Assembly: GCF_900102515.1 (NCBI RefSeq)
Contig: NZ_FMVS01000011.1
Coordinates: 85,980-149,979, forward strand
Source of the DNA: Butyrivibrio sp. INlla14
Lineage (GTDB): Bacteria; Bacillota; Clostridia; Lachnospirales; Lachnospiraceae
Direction: 5' to 3'
DNA length: 64,000 nucleotides
Position numbers and translations under genes: made by a program. Below the pieces are notes generated by a model. The model did not search any database, was not told where the DNA came from, and saw only the letters and a program-made list of their open reading frames with translations. The first letter of the stretch is position 1; every line of letters begins with the position of its first letter. Shown one piece after another: positions 9,148 to 18,872 of this stretch.

Positions 9148-10035
9148 TCACTCTATATTTTGTATCTGTTCTCTTACCTTCTCGATATCAGTCTTAAGTG
9201 CAATGCCCCTATCTGAAATCTTAAGGTCAGTAGACTTGGACAAAATAGTATTGGCCTCTCTGTTCATCTCCTGTGCAAGGAAATCAAGCTTTCTTCCTAT
9301 ACCGTCCTTGTCATCACCCTTTATAAGTGCTTCCTTCGTAGCCTTAATATGGCTACGAAGCCTTGTAAGTTCCTCATCTACGCAAACCTTATCTGCGTAA
9401 ATAGTAACTTCCATAGCAAGACGATTTTCATCAACTTGCTTGTCCTCTAAAAGATCTGCTATCTTCTCTCGAAGTTTAGCCTTGTACTCAGTAATGATCT
9501 CTGGTGAACGCTCTGTAATATATTCAACATTATCAAGCATTCCATCCAGTTTCTCAGTAAGGTCTCTTGAAAGGAACTCACCCTCTTTGACTCTGGATTC
9601 AAGGAACTGCTGACCAGCGCCATTTATAGCCTTCTTAAGTCCATTCCAAACCTCGTCTTCATCAAGTTCTTCCTCTTCCATTGTGAAAACCTCTGGAAAT
9701 CTTGAAAGAACTGAAATCCTGACGTCATTATCAAGGCCAAAATCTGAAGCCATCTCATCAAGATATTTATAATACTCCTGAGCAATTGCCTTGTTATATT
9801 TTACCTTGGAATCTGATTCGGAAAAATCCTCATAGATGATGAAAACGTCAACCTTACCACGTTTCATGTATGCCTTAAGTTCTGAGCGGATAGCCGCCTC
9901 AAAGGCATTGAATTTCTTTGGCATCTTAATGCCAAGATCAAGATATCTGTTATTAACAGACTTAAGTTCTACTGTATACTTGCGCTGTCCTTCTGTGACT
10001 TCGCATCTGCCGAAGCCAGTCATACTACAAACCAT
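9148..10035 (-). CDS. YicC/YloC-family endoribonuclease
   Basis: A 295-residue protein of the YicC family, shown in other bacteria to be endoribonucleases that cleave certain RNAs. The N-terminus MVCSMTGFGRCE matches the family's signature SMTGFGR, followed by VELKSVNNRYLD. The C-terminal DUF1732-like part has GRKLDFLAQEMNREANT, another family hallmark. It is the first gene of a compact run with gmk, rpoZ, rimO and pgsA, and a good promoter lies about 70-100 bp upstream. The length matches the family. Confidence 0.92.
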   Translation of the reverse strand: MVCSMTGFGRCEVTEGQRKYTVELKSVNNRYLDLGIKMPKKFNAFEAAIRSELKAYMKRGKVDVFIIYEDFSESDSKVKYNKAIAQEYYKYLDEMASDFGLDNDVRISVLSRFPEVFTMEEEELDEDEVWNGLKKAINGAGQQFLESRVKEGEFLSRDLTEKLDGMLDNVEYITERSPEIITEYKAKLREKIADLLEDKQVDENRLAMEVTIYADKVCVDEELTRLRSHIKATKEALIKGDDKDGIGRKLDFLAQEMNREANTILSKSTDLKISDRGIALKTDIEKVREQIQNIE

Positions 10036-10103
10036 AATGCGCCCCCGCGAAAAATTAGTAAATTGTCATTTATTATCGCTAAAAATGAGCAATTCCAATA
10101 TTC

Positions 10104-10133
10104 ATCATAACGCAAATTCAAGGTCAATGTCAA
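10104..10133 (-). promoter_or_regulatory. Promoter for the yicC-gmk-rpoZ-rimO-pgsA operon
   Basis: On the minus strand there is a TTGACA -35 (10128-10133), an 18-bp spacer and a TATGAT -10 (10104-10109). This is close to the housekeeping sigma-A consensus and about 70 bp before the yicC start. Confidence 0.75.
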
Positions 10134-10201
10134 TAAAGCCCCATTTGATGCGACTTTTCGACATCGACCTTGCATAATCTATGACTGTATGTAGTATGAA
10201 A

Positions 10202-11494
10202 TTATAATGTTGCCATTACAAGAAGTATGCAGAACAGTACAACCACAGCTGCACGAACTAAGAGGCCAACAATAGCGCCCTTCTTGCACTTCTTATAATT
10301 TCTAATGTAGTTCTTCTTTCTAAATACAAATGCAGCAAGAAGACCAAGTATAGGAAGGAAGAATGAAAGAATTGTAAGCCATACACTTCCTGTATCATGA
10401 ACAGGTGCGCTGAGGATCTCGCTGGACTCAACTTCCTCGTCGCCCATGAACTCTGTGTTCTTGGCTCTCTGCTTCTTAGCTTCCTCTGGATCAATAGTAA
10501 CAGCCTGAATAGGCTTGTTCTCATCACGAAGCTTCTTGTATTCCTCAATTTCCTTCTTGTTACCATATACGAAATGGTTATGTCCGATATTTACAAGTTC
10601 AGGCTTATCCTCAGAATAATCATGAACTGAAGGATCATAAGTAAACAGAACCTTGTTCTTCTCAAGTCTTGGATCTGGGATAGGAACCGCAGATATAAGA
10701 GACTTGGTATATGGATGAAGAGGATACTGGAAGAGTTCCTCTGTCTCAGCAACCTCAACGATATTACCCTTGTAGATAACACCGATACGATCAGAAATAA
10801 ATCTTACGATTGAAAGGTCATGCGCAATGAAGAGATATGAAACTCCTCTCTCCTTCTGGAACTTCTTAAGGAGGTTCAGAACCTGAGCTCTGATTGATAC
10901 ATCAAGAGCTGAAATAGGCTCATCCGCAACTACAAGTTCTGGTTCCATAACCATTGCTCTTGCAAGACCGATACGCTGTCTCTGTCCACCAGAGAACTCG
11001 TGAGGGTAACGAGTAAGATGCTCAGGAAGAAGTCCAACCTCTTCGATCATCTTCTCTACCTTCTGTACTCTGTCTGCCTCGTTCTCGTACAGATGGAAGT
11101 TATATAGACCTTCTGAAATAATATAATCTACAGTAGCTCTCTCATTAAGAGAAGCAGCAGGATCCTGGAATACCATCTGGATATTTCTAATAACTTCTCT
11201 ATCAAGAGACTTGGAAATATTACCAGAAATTCTCTCGCCCTTATACTGAATCTCACCAGCAGAAACAGGGTTAACTCTGATAACAGCACGACCAATAGTA
11301 GTCTTACCGGAACCAGACTCACCTACAAGTGAGAATGTCTCGCCCTTATAAATATCAAAGCTTGCATCCTTAACAGCTTTGAATGCACTGTCTCCCTTTC
11401 CGAATGTGATGTCGATATTCTTCACAGAAAGGAGTATTTCTTTGCCTGTTTCTGGATCTATTGGACCATGTTCAGGAAATGAATTATTAGGCAT
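10202..11494 (-). CDS. oppF: Oligopeptide ABC transporter ATPase OppF with C-terminal membrane tail
   Basis: A 430-residue ATPase of the OppF/DppF type that drives peptide uptake. It has Walker [10 protein letters not shown]-loop FQDPAASLN, signature [13 protein letters not shown] and Walker B LVVADEP. The oligopeptide-specific C-terminal block ([16 protein letters not shown]) is present. Unlike usual OppF (~320 residues), it continues for ~100 residues: a charged linker, then two hydrophobic segments (about 365-385 and 405-428) separated by a Lys-rich loop. This suggests the ATPase is itself anchored in the membrane. It overlaps oppD by 8 bp and is the last gene of oppABCDF. Confidence 0.92.
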   Translation of the reverse strand: MPNNSFPEHGPIDPETGKEILLSVKNIDITFGKGDSAFKAVKDASFDIYKGETFSLVGESGSGKTTIGRAVIRVNPVSAGEIQYKGERISGNISKSLDREVIRNIQMVFQDPAASLNERATVDYIISEGLYNFHLYENEADRVQKVEKMIEEVGLLPEHLTRYPHEFSGGQRQRIGLARAMVMEPELVVADEPISALDVSIRAQVLNLLKKFQKERGVSYLFIAHDLSIVRFISDRIGVIYKGNIVEVAETEELFQYPLHPYTKSLISAVPIPDPRLEKNKVLFTYDPSVHDYSEDKPELVNIGHNHFVYGNKKEIEEYKKLRDENKPIQAVTIDPEEAKKQRAKNTEFMGDEEVESSEILSAPVHDTGSVWLTILSFFLPILGLLAAFVFRKKNYIRNYKKCKKGAIVGLLVRAAVVVLFCILLVMATL

Positions 11495-13253
11495 TTTCAG
11501 AAACCTCCGTTACATTGTAAATCTTTAAAAACTTCTCATGAATATTCCGGATAATTTCCGGCTTTTCAATCTTAGGTGCCCTTGGATCAAGAAGCCATGT
11601 CTTAGCATAATGTGTATCACTTACCTTGAACATAGGTGGCTGTTCAATTGTATCAATCTTAAGGCAATATGGATTACGTGGAGCAAAAGCATCTCCAATA
11701 ATCTTGTTGTAAAGTGATGGTGGTGTACCAGTAATTGAGTAAAGCTCTGTATCTCTCTGAGCAAGCTGTGGAAGTGATGACAAAAGCGCCCATGTATATG
11801 GATGTCTTGAATCATAGAATACATCTTCTACAGTACCAAGCTCTACTATCTGTCCGCCATAGAGTACTGCAACTCTGTCAGCGATATTAGCAACAACACC
11901 AAGGTCATGTGTAATGAATACGATTGTGTAACCATATTCCTTCTGAAGATCCTTAAGAAGCTGAAGTATCTGAGCCTGAATAGTAACATCAAGAGCTGTT
12001 GTAGGCTCATCACAGATAAGGATCTTAGGCTGACATGAAAGAGCGATAGCTATAACGATACGCTGTCTCATACCACCTGAATACTGGAATGGGTAATCAT
12101 CAAAACGCTTCTCAGCATTAGGAATACCAACCTTCTTCATGATCTCTATAGCACGAACTCTAGCCTCTACCTCAGAGCAGTTCTGGTGCTTCATGATGAT
12201 TGAAGTGATCTGCTTACCAATAGTGATGATAGGGTTAAGTGATGTCATAGGATCCTGGAATACAGTGGCAATCTTCTTACCACGAGTCTGTCCCCAATCC
12301 TCTGGATCAGTAACTCTTGCAAGGTTGATGTGGATTCTGCCTGTAAGCTTTGTCTCTGCTTCATCAACAAGCTGACAATACATAACATTGTCAAAGAGCT
12401 TGATCTTAACTTCCTCATCTGCAATATTCTCGCCCATCTTAAGAGCTTTCTTGAAATCTGCAAGAAGTCTTGCAACATACTTTCTTCTCTTAGTATAGCC
12501 AAATCTACCAACTGAAAGATAGATTTCCTTGGCAATAACTGAATTACGGGCTACCTGCTCCTTGGTAACTGCCTTGGCAATCTCATTCTTGTACTGATCC
12601 TTGAGAGCCTGAAGCTTTCTGTTATAGTCAGCAAGGTAAGCTGCATTAGCTGCTACATCGGCCTTGTGCTGAGCGATAAGATTCTCTCTTTCCCTTAAGA
12701 TAGCCTTGATCTCATCCTCATAACCCTTTATCTTCTTCTCAGACTCTTTGATCTTATCCTTTTCTTTCTTAGGATCAAAGGTCTGCTTTAAGTTAAATTC
12801 CTCTGTCTTCTTGAACTTAACGTCTGCGATTCTCTTGTTGAACTCCTGATCCTTCTCATCTGAAAGAGTCTCTTTAGCTCTCTTTTCTGATTCAAGATCA
12901 AGGATTTTCTTGTAAGTGTCTGCGCCAAATTCAAGTGGTGAATAAGCATTAAGCTTGTCTGTGATAGAGTTAAGCTCTCTCTTACCAGCTGCGTTAAGAG
13001 TAACGATAGTATTGGAAAGCTCCTCATCGTTGAAAATGATATCACCATTGCTGATAAATCCGTTAGAATCAAGCATTCCGGCGAAAGTCTTAGTAAATAC
13101 TGACTTACCAGATCCTGACTCACCTACGATGGCAATGGATTCATTCTCGTAAATATCAAGTGAAATACCGCGAATAGCTGTAAGAATACGGCCTCTTACA
13201 CGGAATTTAACTTCCAAATCTTTAACTGATAATAATACTTTCTTATCTTCCAT
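11487..13253 (-). CDS. oppD: Oligopeptide ABC transporter ATPase OppD with ~225-residue internal insertion
   Basis: A 588-residue ATPase; OppD is usually ~330. Walker A GESGSGKS is at 44-51, but the Q-loop [10 protein letters not shown] is only at 332-341, where normally ~60 residues separate them. Between about 95 and 320 lies an extra Lys/Glu-rich, mostly helical segment that looks like a coiled coil ([20 protein letters not shown]). The frame is unbroken and the later signature SGGMRQRI, Walker [11 protein letters not shown] and the peptide-family C-terminus are intact, so it should be functional. The ATG at 13253 has AAGGAA upstream; the frame extends to 13295 without support. It works with OppF, OppB and OppC. 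Confidence 0.92.
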   Translation of the reverse strand: MEDKKVLLSVKDLEVKFRVRGRILTAIRGISLDIYENESIAIVGESGSGKSVFTKTFAGMLDSNGFISNGDIIFNDEELSNTIVTLNAAGKRELNSITDKLNAYSPLEFGADTYKKILDLESEKRAKETLSDEKDQEFNKRIADVKFKKTEEFNLKQTFDPKKEKDKIKESEKKIKGYEDEIKAILRERENLIAQHKADVAANAAYLADYNRKLQALKDQYKNEIAKAVTKEQVARNSVIAKEIYLSVGRFGYTKRRKYVARLLADFKKALKMGENIADEEVKIKLFDNVMYCQLVDEAETKLTGRIHINLARVTDPEDWGQTRGKKIATVFQDPMTSLNPIITIGKQITSIIMKHQNCSEVEARVRAIEIMKKVGIPNAEKRFDDYPFQYSGGMRQRIVIAIALSCQPKILICDEPTTALDVTIQAQILQLLKDLQKEYGYTIVFITHDLGVVANIADRVAVLYGGQIVELGTVEDVFYDSRHPYTWALLSSLPQLAQRDTELYSITGTPPSLYNKIIGDAFAPRNPYCLKIDTIEQPPMFKVSDTHYAKTWLLDPRAPKIEKPEIIRNIHEKFLKIYNVTEVSENA

Positions 13254-13266
13254 TTTCCCGTTTTCC

Positions 13267-14244
13267 TTACATATGTGTTCTAGGGTCTGATGCATCGCCC
13301 AAATTCTGTCCTGTTACATAAAGAGCAACCGTGATGATTGAAGCAATTACTACAGGGCTCCAGAACTCAAACTGCCAGCCAGGAGTTACCATAGCACTCT
13401 CCGCTTCATAGATAAGTCTACCAAGAGACATATCTGACATACCCATACCAATATAAGCAAGGAATACCTCATATGAAATATATGAAGGAATCTCAACTGC
13501 AAGAAGTGTAACAATTACTGATGTCATGAATGGCAAGATATTCTTGGTTGCGATTCTTGTAATAGGTGTTCCAAGGCATTTGCTGGCAAGGTTATATTCT
13601 CTATCTCTGATAATGATAACCTGTGTTCTGATGAAATAAGCAATAAACAGCCAACCAGTAATTGTAAGAGCAAATACCATTGACCAGAAGCTTGGTGAAA
13701 GGATAAGTACAAGTACTGAAATAAGAAGGATCTGAGGAACGTTACCTACGATGTTGTAAACCTCCATCATAAACATATCGATCTTCTTACTAAATCCCCA
13801 AATAGCACCAACCAAAACACCAACCGTCATATTGATGGCAGCGCAGATAAATGCCAGGGAAATTGATATTCTTGAACCTGTCCAGATAGCATCAAATGTT
13901 GACTGTCCTGAAGCTCCAGAACCAAGTATCCAGTGAATATTGTATCCAAACTTCTTCATAGCCGCACCAGGCATAAGATGCTTGGCTGTAGAATCCAGAA
14001 GATTTCCGAATCTATCGTAGCTTATAAGTGATGGATAAATATATGCAAATAAAATAATAAATGCAAGTAGTGAAAGAATAACTATATTTATTTTCTTCTT
14101 GAAGAACACTCTAAATACTGATCTCCAGTATGAATATCTTGGAGCTGTGATCTTCTCTGACTCAAGACTGTTGTGGTCTACGCGAGCAAAAAGCTCTTCA
14201 TCTGTCATTCCCTCTACTGTAAAAAGAGAATCTTTATTTTCCAT
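13267..14244 (-). CDS. oppC: Oligopeptide ABC transporter permease OppC
   Basis: A 325-residue membrane permease of the OppC/DppC type. A cytosolic N-terminal stretch of ~60 residues precedes TM1 (IVILSLLAFIILFAYIY). The binding-protein-dependent transport domain follows, with the EAA-like loop ASKCLGTPITRIATKNILP that contacts the ATPases. The start is one of two ATGs in tandem after GGAG; the second, at 14244, has the better 9-bp spacing. It forms the channel with OppB in the cytoplasmic membrane. It lies between oppB and oppD with short gaps, so one transcript is likely. Confidence 0.93.
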   Translation of the reverse strand: MENKDSLFTVEGMTDEELFARVDHNSLESEKITAPRYSYWRSVFRVFFKKKINIVILSLLAFIILFAYIYPSLISYDRFGNLLDSTAKHLMPGAAMKKFGYNIHWILGSGASGQSTFDAIWTGSRISISLAFICAAINMTVGVLVGAIWGFSKKIDMFMMEVYNIVGNVPQILLISVLVLILSPSFWSMVFALTITGWLFIAYFIRTQVIIIRDREYNLASKCLGTPITRIATKNILPFMTSVIVTLLAVEIPSYISYEVFLAYIGMGMSDMSLGRLIYEAESAMVTPGWQFEFWSPVVIASIITVALYVTGQNLGDASDPRTHM

Positions 14245-14272
14245 TGTCATTGTCTCCGTTCTACTTAATATA

Positions 14273-15850
14273 TTACCTAGCTTTTCCTGTGTAGCTGATT
14301 CGTGGATCAACTATAGAAATAAGTACGTCACCAGCAATGATGCTCACTACTGAAAGAATTGCGTAGAAAAGTGTTACACCAACGATAACACCATTATCAT
14401 ACTGGTTAATAGCAACTGTAAGCAGGTTACCTGCACCAGGTACTACATAAACACGCTCTGTAATAATAGCTCCAACAATAGATCCCAGGATACCAGCAGG
14501 TACGCCGTGGATGATCGGAATAGCTGCATTCTTGAGAATGTGCTTTCTAAATATCTCGCTCTCTGTAAGACCACCAGATCTTGCAAACTTGACATAATCT
14601 GAATTCATCTGGTCGATCATATATCTACGGAGCCATTTCATTGTATCAGCTATAGGCTTAAGTGCCAGAGATACAATAGGAAGTACATATACCATCTTGC
14701 TGGTAGCTTGAATATCAAACGTAGTAGGGAAGCCAAGCTTACCACCGATAGCCTTAAACAGGAAGATATAAGCAAGTGAAGGAACAGCTACAATAAATAC
14801 TATGTAAAGTGTTCCAATCTTATCAACGAGCTTATCCTTGTGTCTGGCCATTGCAATTCCAAGCGGAATACCAATAAGGTACATAAGAAGAACTGCAATA
14901 ATACCAATCGAGAAAGAATATCCAATCTTGGACTTACCATTCTTGAAAGTATTAACACTTGTGTAGTCATCTGTGAATCTGTCTGAGTTAACCTTGTTGG
15001 TCTCTCTAGAGCCATAAGAGAATACAGCAGTATGAAGATCATCAGCTGATTCCTCTGTAAGTCCTGTAGGGAATGTAGTTGTCTGCATTACATATGAACC
15101 CTGTTTCTTGGTCATTGTATCAAATACATCAATACCCTGATTGACTGCATAAGACTTACCAAGATTAAGTGTAAAGAGGTTCTGATGTACAAATGGGAAC
15201 TGCTTGTCTACATATAACAAGTATTTGTGATATGTACCGTTACCCATAATAGCTGGTGCAAATGTGCTGCCACCATAAACAGGATCATGGAGAGTAAATG
15301 TGATCTTCCTCTCTCCTATATCTATATCTTCATCAACATAGTGAATATTATCAACATTAAAAAGGCTTGTAATATATGTGATCAGTCTATGCGTGATAGG
15401 ATAATCCTTGGACGCAAAGAGCTGTTGTGCTCCACCGTTAGCATATTTCTTGGGTGATACCATAATGGCGTTACATCTTACTACAGTGTAACCGTTGGCA
15501 TCGCAATATTCCTGGAACTTCTGAACATACTCAGCTGTAAGTTCGCTGTCGTTCTCAGGCTTCTTACCAATTGAGGCAGCCTTAACTCTGGTCTCCTCAT
15601 CAAGTTCTCCCTGTTCCTGGAGCATGATCAAATAATCCTGATATGTAAGGAGGTCAAGATATCCATACTCCTCCCACTTTCTGTACATGTAGGCAGTCTT
15701 CTCGTTATTGCCATAGTTCTTAAAGACATTATCCTGAGCAAAGATCAGGTTTCTGTCCAGCATGGTATAGATCATTATCATTACGATAGTAACAACAACG
15801 AATGATGAAATAAGTCCATGCAATAGTCTTTTCAATACATACTTAGTCAT
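14273..15850 (-). CDS. oppB: Oligopeptide ABC transporter permease OppB with large extracellular insertion
   Basis: A 525-residue permease, where OppB is typically ~310. TM1 lies at about residues 10-30 (LISSFVVVTIVMIMIYTML). Then ~270 hydrophilic residues follow before TM2 (about 310-330), where the common family has a short loop; this insert should lie outside the cell and may meet the binding protein. The rest holds the standard permease domain with the loop KFARSGGLTESEIFRKHILKN and several TMs. The insert is in frame and well composed, not decayed. The gene follows oppA after a 182-bp gap containing a strong hairpin. Confidence 0.92.
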   Translation of the reverse strand: MTKYVLKRLLHGLISSFVVVTIVMIMIYTMLDRNLIFAQDNVFKNYGNNEKTAYMYRKWEEYGYLDLLTYQDYLIMLQEQGELDEETRVKAASIGKKPENDSELTAEYVQKFQEYCDANGYTVVRCNAIMVSPKKYANGGAQQLFASKDYPITHRLITYITSLFNVDNIHYVDEDIDIGERKITFTLHDPVYGGSTFAPAIMGNGTYHKYLLYVDKQFPFVHQNLFTLNLGKSYAVNQGIDVFDTMTKKQGSYVMQTTTFPTGLTEESADDLHTAVFSYGSRETNKVNSDRFTDDYTSVNTFKNGKSKIGYSFSIGIIAVLLMYLIGIPLGIAMARHKDKLVDKIGTLYIVFIVAVPSLAYIFLFKAIGGKLGFPTTFDIQATSKMVYVLPIVSLALKPIADTMKWLRRYMIDQMNSDYVKFARSGGLTESEIFRKHILKNAAIPIIHGVPAGILGSIVGAIITERVYVVPGAGNLLTVAINQYDNGVIVGVTLFYAILSVVSIIAGDVLISIVDPRISYTGKAR

Positions 15851-15947
15851 AGCTTTTTCCCTTTGCGGTAGATAATTATTGTATAGCTGTAATATGTGGT
15901 TTATGAAAATTTAATAAATACACAGCCACAACATTATACAACATAAT

Positions 15948-15982
15948 GGAGAAAGTGGGAAGATGAAATTCCCACTTTCTCC
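15948..15982. terminator. Strong hairpin between oppA and oppB
   Basis: A perfect 14-bp stem (15948-15961 with 15969-15982) and a 7-nt loop lie in the oppA-oppB gap. On the minus strand no long T-run follows, so it may be a partial terminator or a stabiliser of the upstream oppA mRNA. That would give more binding protein than permease, as in other opp operons. Confidence 0.65.
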
Positions 15983-16032
15983 AATTTTATTTGCAATATC
16001 CTATTACAAATCAAATCAGAATTGAGTACTAA

Positions 16033-18309
16033 TTAGAATACTCCAAGGCTCTTAACCATGTATCCTGCATAATCAGGAAGCATTGTGTCAAGATATGTCT
16101 GAGGATCACCATAGTCAGGACCCCATCCGGAAACATCCATCATATCAGCGTTCATCTCATAACCATACTCTGGATAGTATCCAGCGTATAACCAGTCATC
16201 CTGAGATTCACACTTAACAAGATTGATAACAACCTGTCCGTCAAGTGATGTCTCTACAGACTGCTTAAGAGCATTAGCTCTGTTTGTGTAAACCTCTGAT
16301 CCTGAGAAATAAGGAAGGTCGATCTGGATTGGGTTCTCTTTAGAGATCTCAACGCCCTGAGTTGCAAGCTGCTCAACAGCCTTTGTAAGCTCTGCCTTAG
16401 CATATGTAGGATTGTACCATCCATCATATCCGTCTGATGAACCAACGCCATCAGCTGCTGTAGGATCCCAAGCCTTAACTTCTACGCCGTCAGCATCAAG
16501 CTGAGCCTGTACGATCTCACCATAATTTGTTCCAGCAGCAAATGTTGTAGCTGTTCCATTGATATCAACTGTAACTTCCTCAGGAAGTGTTACAAATGTA
16601 CCAGGTGTGTAAGAGTTTCTAAGGTTGTTAAGCTTAAGGTCTTCGCCTTCTCTCTGAGCATTGTAAGATGCTCTGTCAAGAGATGTTACAAGTGCAAGTC
16701 TGAAGTCCTTGTTCTGCATAGCAACAAATGTTCTCTGTGCATCCCATACAGTCTTAGAAGACTTTGTAACTGTAGCGTCATTAAAGTTTGCGAATCCCTT
16801 ACGGTTTGTATTGATAAATCCGCAGTATGTTGTAGCTTCTGTATCAGTAACAATTACATTCTTGTCAAAGTTACCATCAGCCTTAGCTGTCTCAATTGTT
16901 GATGTATTAAGAGCAACAGATGTAAGTGTTCCAGCAAGACAGTCATTGTATGCCTTTGTTACATCTGTACCATCCTCAAATACCCAGTTAAGAGTCTTGA
17001 TGTTCTGGTTGTCCTTGTTCCAGTATGAAGGATTAGCCTTCATAACGATTGAGTTGCCTTCTGTGTAACTTGTTACAAGGAATGGTCCGCAGTAAGCAAT
17101 GTGGTCTGGATCTGTACCATAGTTACCTGATCCTGTTCCCTGACCAAACTGTCCGCCCTGTCCTTCATAGTATGATCTTGAAAGAGGAGCAAATACACCG
17201 TAGCTAAGCATTGTAAGGAAGTAAGGAGTATCCTGAGTAAGTGTATACTCAAGTGTGTAATCATCAACTGCCTTAACACCTACTGTAGAGAAGTCTGTTG
17301 ACTCGCCATTGATATACTCGTTAGCACCTACGATAACGCCCTGTACAAGGTACTCAAGACCGCCCATAGCGTCCATCATGTGCTGCATACCAGCTACGAA
17401 ATCGTCAGCTGTAAGATCTGCAACTTCTCTTCCCTGTGAATCAACCCACTTAACACCTTCACGGATGTGGAATGTGTATGTAAGTCCATCATCAGAAACC
17501 TCATAGCTCTCTGCAAGAGCAGGCTGCTGAACATTCTCAGCATCATACTCCATAAGGCCATCATAGAGGTTTACAAGCTTCTCAGAATCAGCTGATCTTG
17601 ATGTTGCAAGAACATCCCATGTCTTAGCATCAGATGTGTTTGGATAGTTGAAAGTATCTGTTAATGTGTAGCCCTTCTCTTCAAGATACTTCTTAGCCTC
17701 TTCCTGGTATGTGCCAGTTCCCTTAAGCTCTTCAAGTTTTTCCTTAAGTGCTACATAATCCTCTTTAGCGATGAAATCTGTAACAGCGATTACGTTGTGC
17801 AAACGATATTCATCATTTCCCCAAAGAGTAGTTGTAACAGAACCAGGAGCATGTCTTCTAACAGCATAGTTACCACCACGAGTTGAAAGTGGAATAAATA
17901 CACCAGATCCAAGGAGCTTACCTTCAGCTAAAGCCATAAGAGCATAACGCTCAGAGATATTATCTGTCTCAAGTGACTTCTGATACTCTTCGTTGAACTC
18001 TCCAAGGATTCTGTTGTAAACAGTTGTTGACTCTTCCTGATAACCATCTACATCCCAAAGCTCTGAGTATGCATCACATGCAAGACGTGTATCCTCTTCT
18101 ACTCCTACAAGTGTTGGTAAATCTGAATCTGCCTCAGCTGTCTCTGCAGGAGCCTCTGTAGCTTCTGTTGCAGCTGTATCTGTAGATTCGCTTGTCTGCG
18201 CAGCAGGTGTGTCTGTCGCAGGAGCCTGTCCCTGAGTACATCCAGCTAAAAGAGAAGCTGACATAGATGTAGCAGCAAGTAAGGCGATTACTCTGTTGTA
18301 CTTCTTCAT
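16033..18309 (-). CDS. oppA: Oligopeptide-binding lipoprotein of ABC transporter
   Basis: A 758-residue extracellular solute-binding protein (family 5) that captures peptides for OppBCDF. A lipoprotein signal peptide ends in LLAGC (Cys24), so the protein is lipid-anchored. A Thr/Ala/Glu-rich linker at about 25-65 follows. The body has family features such as LAESYEVSDDGLTYTFHIREGVKW and YCGPFLVTSY. It is larger than standard OppA (~540 residues), with extra sequence before the first conserved block. The ATG at 18309 has GGAGG upstream; a longer frame to 18372 is not supported. It is the first gene of the operon. Confidence 0.93.
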   Translation of the reverse strand: MKKYNRVIALLAATSMSASLLAGCTQGQAPATDTPAAQTSESTDTAATEATEAPAETAEADSDLPTLVGVEEDTRLACDAYSELWDVDGYQEESTTVYNRILGEFNEEYQKSLETDNISERYALMALAEGKLLGSGVFIPLSTRGGNYAVRRHAPGSVTTTLWGNDEYRLHNVIAVTDFIAKEDYVALKEKLEELKGTGTYQEEAKKYLEEKGYTLTDTFNYPNTSDAKTWDVLATSRSADSEKLVNLYDGLMEYDAENVQQPALAESYEVSDDGLTYTFHIREGVKWVDSQGREVADLTADDFVAGMQHMMDAMGGLEYLVQGVIVGANEYINGESTDFSTVGVKAVDDYTLEYTLTQDTPYFLTMLSYGVFAPLSRSYYEGQGGQFGQGTGSGNYGTDPDHIAYCGPFLVTSYTEGNSIVMKANPSYWNKDNQNIKTLNWVFEDGTDVTKAYNDCLAGTLTSVALNTSTIETAKADGNFDKNVIVTDTEATTYCGFINTNRKGFANFNDATVTKSSKTVWDAQRTFVAMQNKDFRLALVTSLDRASYNAQREGEDLKLNNLRNSYTPGTFVTLPEEVTVDINGTATTFAAGTNYGEIVQAQLDADGVEVKAWDPTAADGVGSSDGYDGWYNPTYAKAELTKAVEQLATQGVEISKENPIQIDLPYFSGSEVYTNRANALKQSVETSLDGQVVINLVKCESQDDWLYAGYYPEYGYEMNADMMDVSGWGPDYGDPQTYLDTMLPDYAGYMVKSLGVF

Positions 18310-18732
18310 AATTTTCCTCCATTCGTAATAAGAAAATATATAAAAATAGCTACTTGTATCGTGAAGATCCAAATAGCACTTTTTATCAAAAGATTATGTT
18401 CCCCACCTAGAAATATTCGTAAAAACGTCTTTGTTTTTACCCATTTTCAAACTTGTATACAATTATACTACCTAGCTTAAAATAAATCAATATAAGATTC
18501 GGTATTAAACTATAACGATTACTTATAGCTTCTGATCGCTTTTCGTTAAGTTAAAGTTTAACAGTTTAAAGTGATGTGTTGTTACAATAATAAACCATAT
18601 TGATTAATTTTGCTACACTTTTTTTACAAAATTTTTATTTTTGTAATTTCGTTATTGATTCTGGTCAAGTTTAGCCCCTAAATCACATTAATTTCACTTT
18701 GAATTTTTTGCGAAGATAAGCTTATTTAAGGG
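18310..18732. other. Noncoding gap: opp leader and promoter region
   Basis: About 420 AT-rich bases between the oppA start and the uxaB terminator. It holds the opp promoter, a leader hairpin with an 8-bp stem (18419-18426 with 18433-18440, GTAAAAAC/GTTTTTAC), and a 13-bp palindrome GTTAAAGTTTAAC at 18550-18562, upstream of the promoter, that could bind a regulator. I see no gene. Confidence 0.55.
18462..18490 (-). promoter_or_regulatory. oppA: Promoter for the opp operon
   Basis: The minus strand has a -35 TTGATT (18485-18490), a 17-bp spacer and a perfect -10 TATAAT (18462-18467). It gives a leader of ~145 nt containing a small hairpin. Confidence 0.8.
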
Positions 18733-18772
18733 CAAAAAATAACAGCCTCCGGATTAAGCTCCAGGGGCTGTC
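18733..18772 (-). terminator. Intrinsic terminator after uxaB
   Basis: An 11-bp stem with one wobble and one mismatch (ACAGCC...GGCTGT type, 18742-18771) is followed on the minus strand by TTATTTTTT. It lies 100 bp after the uxaB stop. Confidence 0.8.
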
Positions 18773-18872
18773 ATATATGTGAATATCAAACTAAAAATTT
18801 AGCCAATACCTACTATATTAATTGTATTGCAATTTCCAATTGCTATCTACCATCATCAGATAATCAGAAAAC

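Noticed and set aside
10120..10171. Imperfect hairpin (AAGGTCAATGTC/GACATCGACCTT) as terminator of oppF
   Set aside because: It has no T-run and overlaps a strong TTGACA promoter for yicC, which explains the conserved part better.
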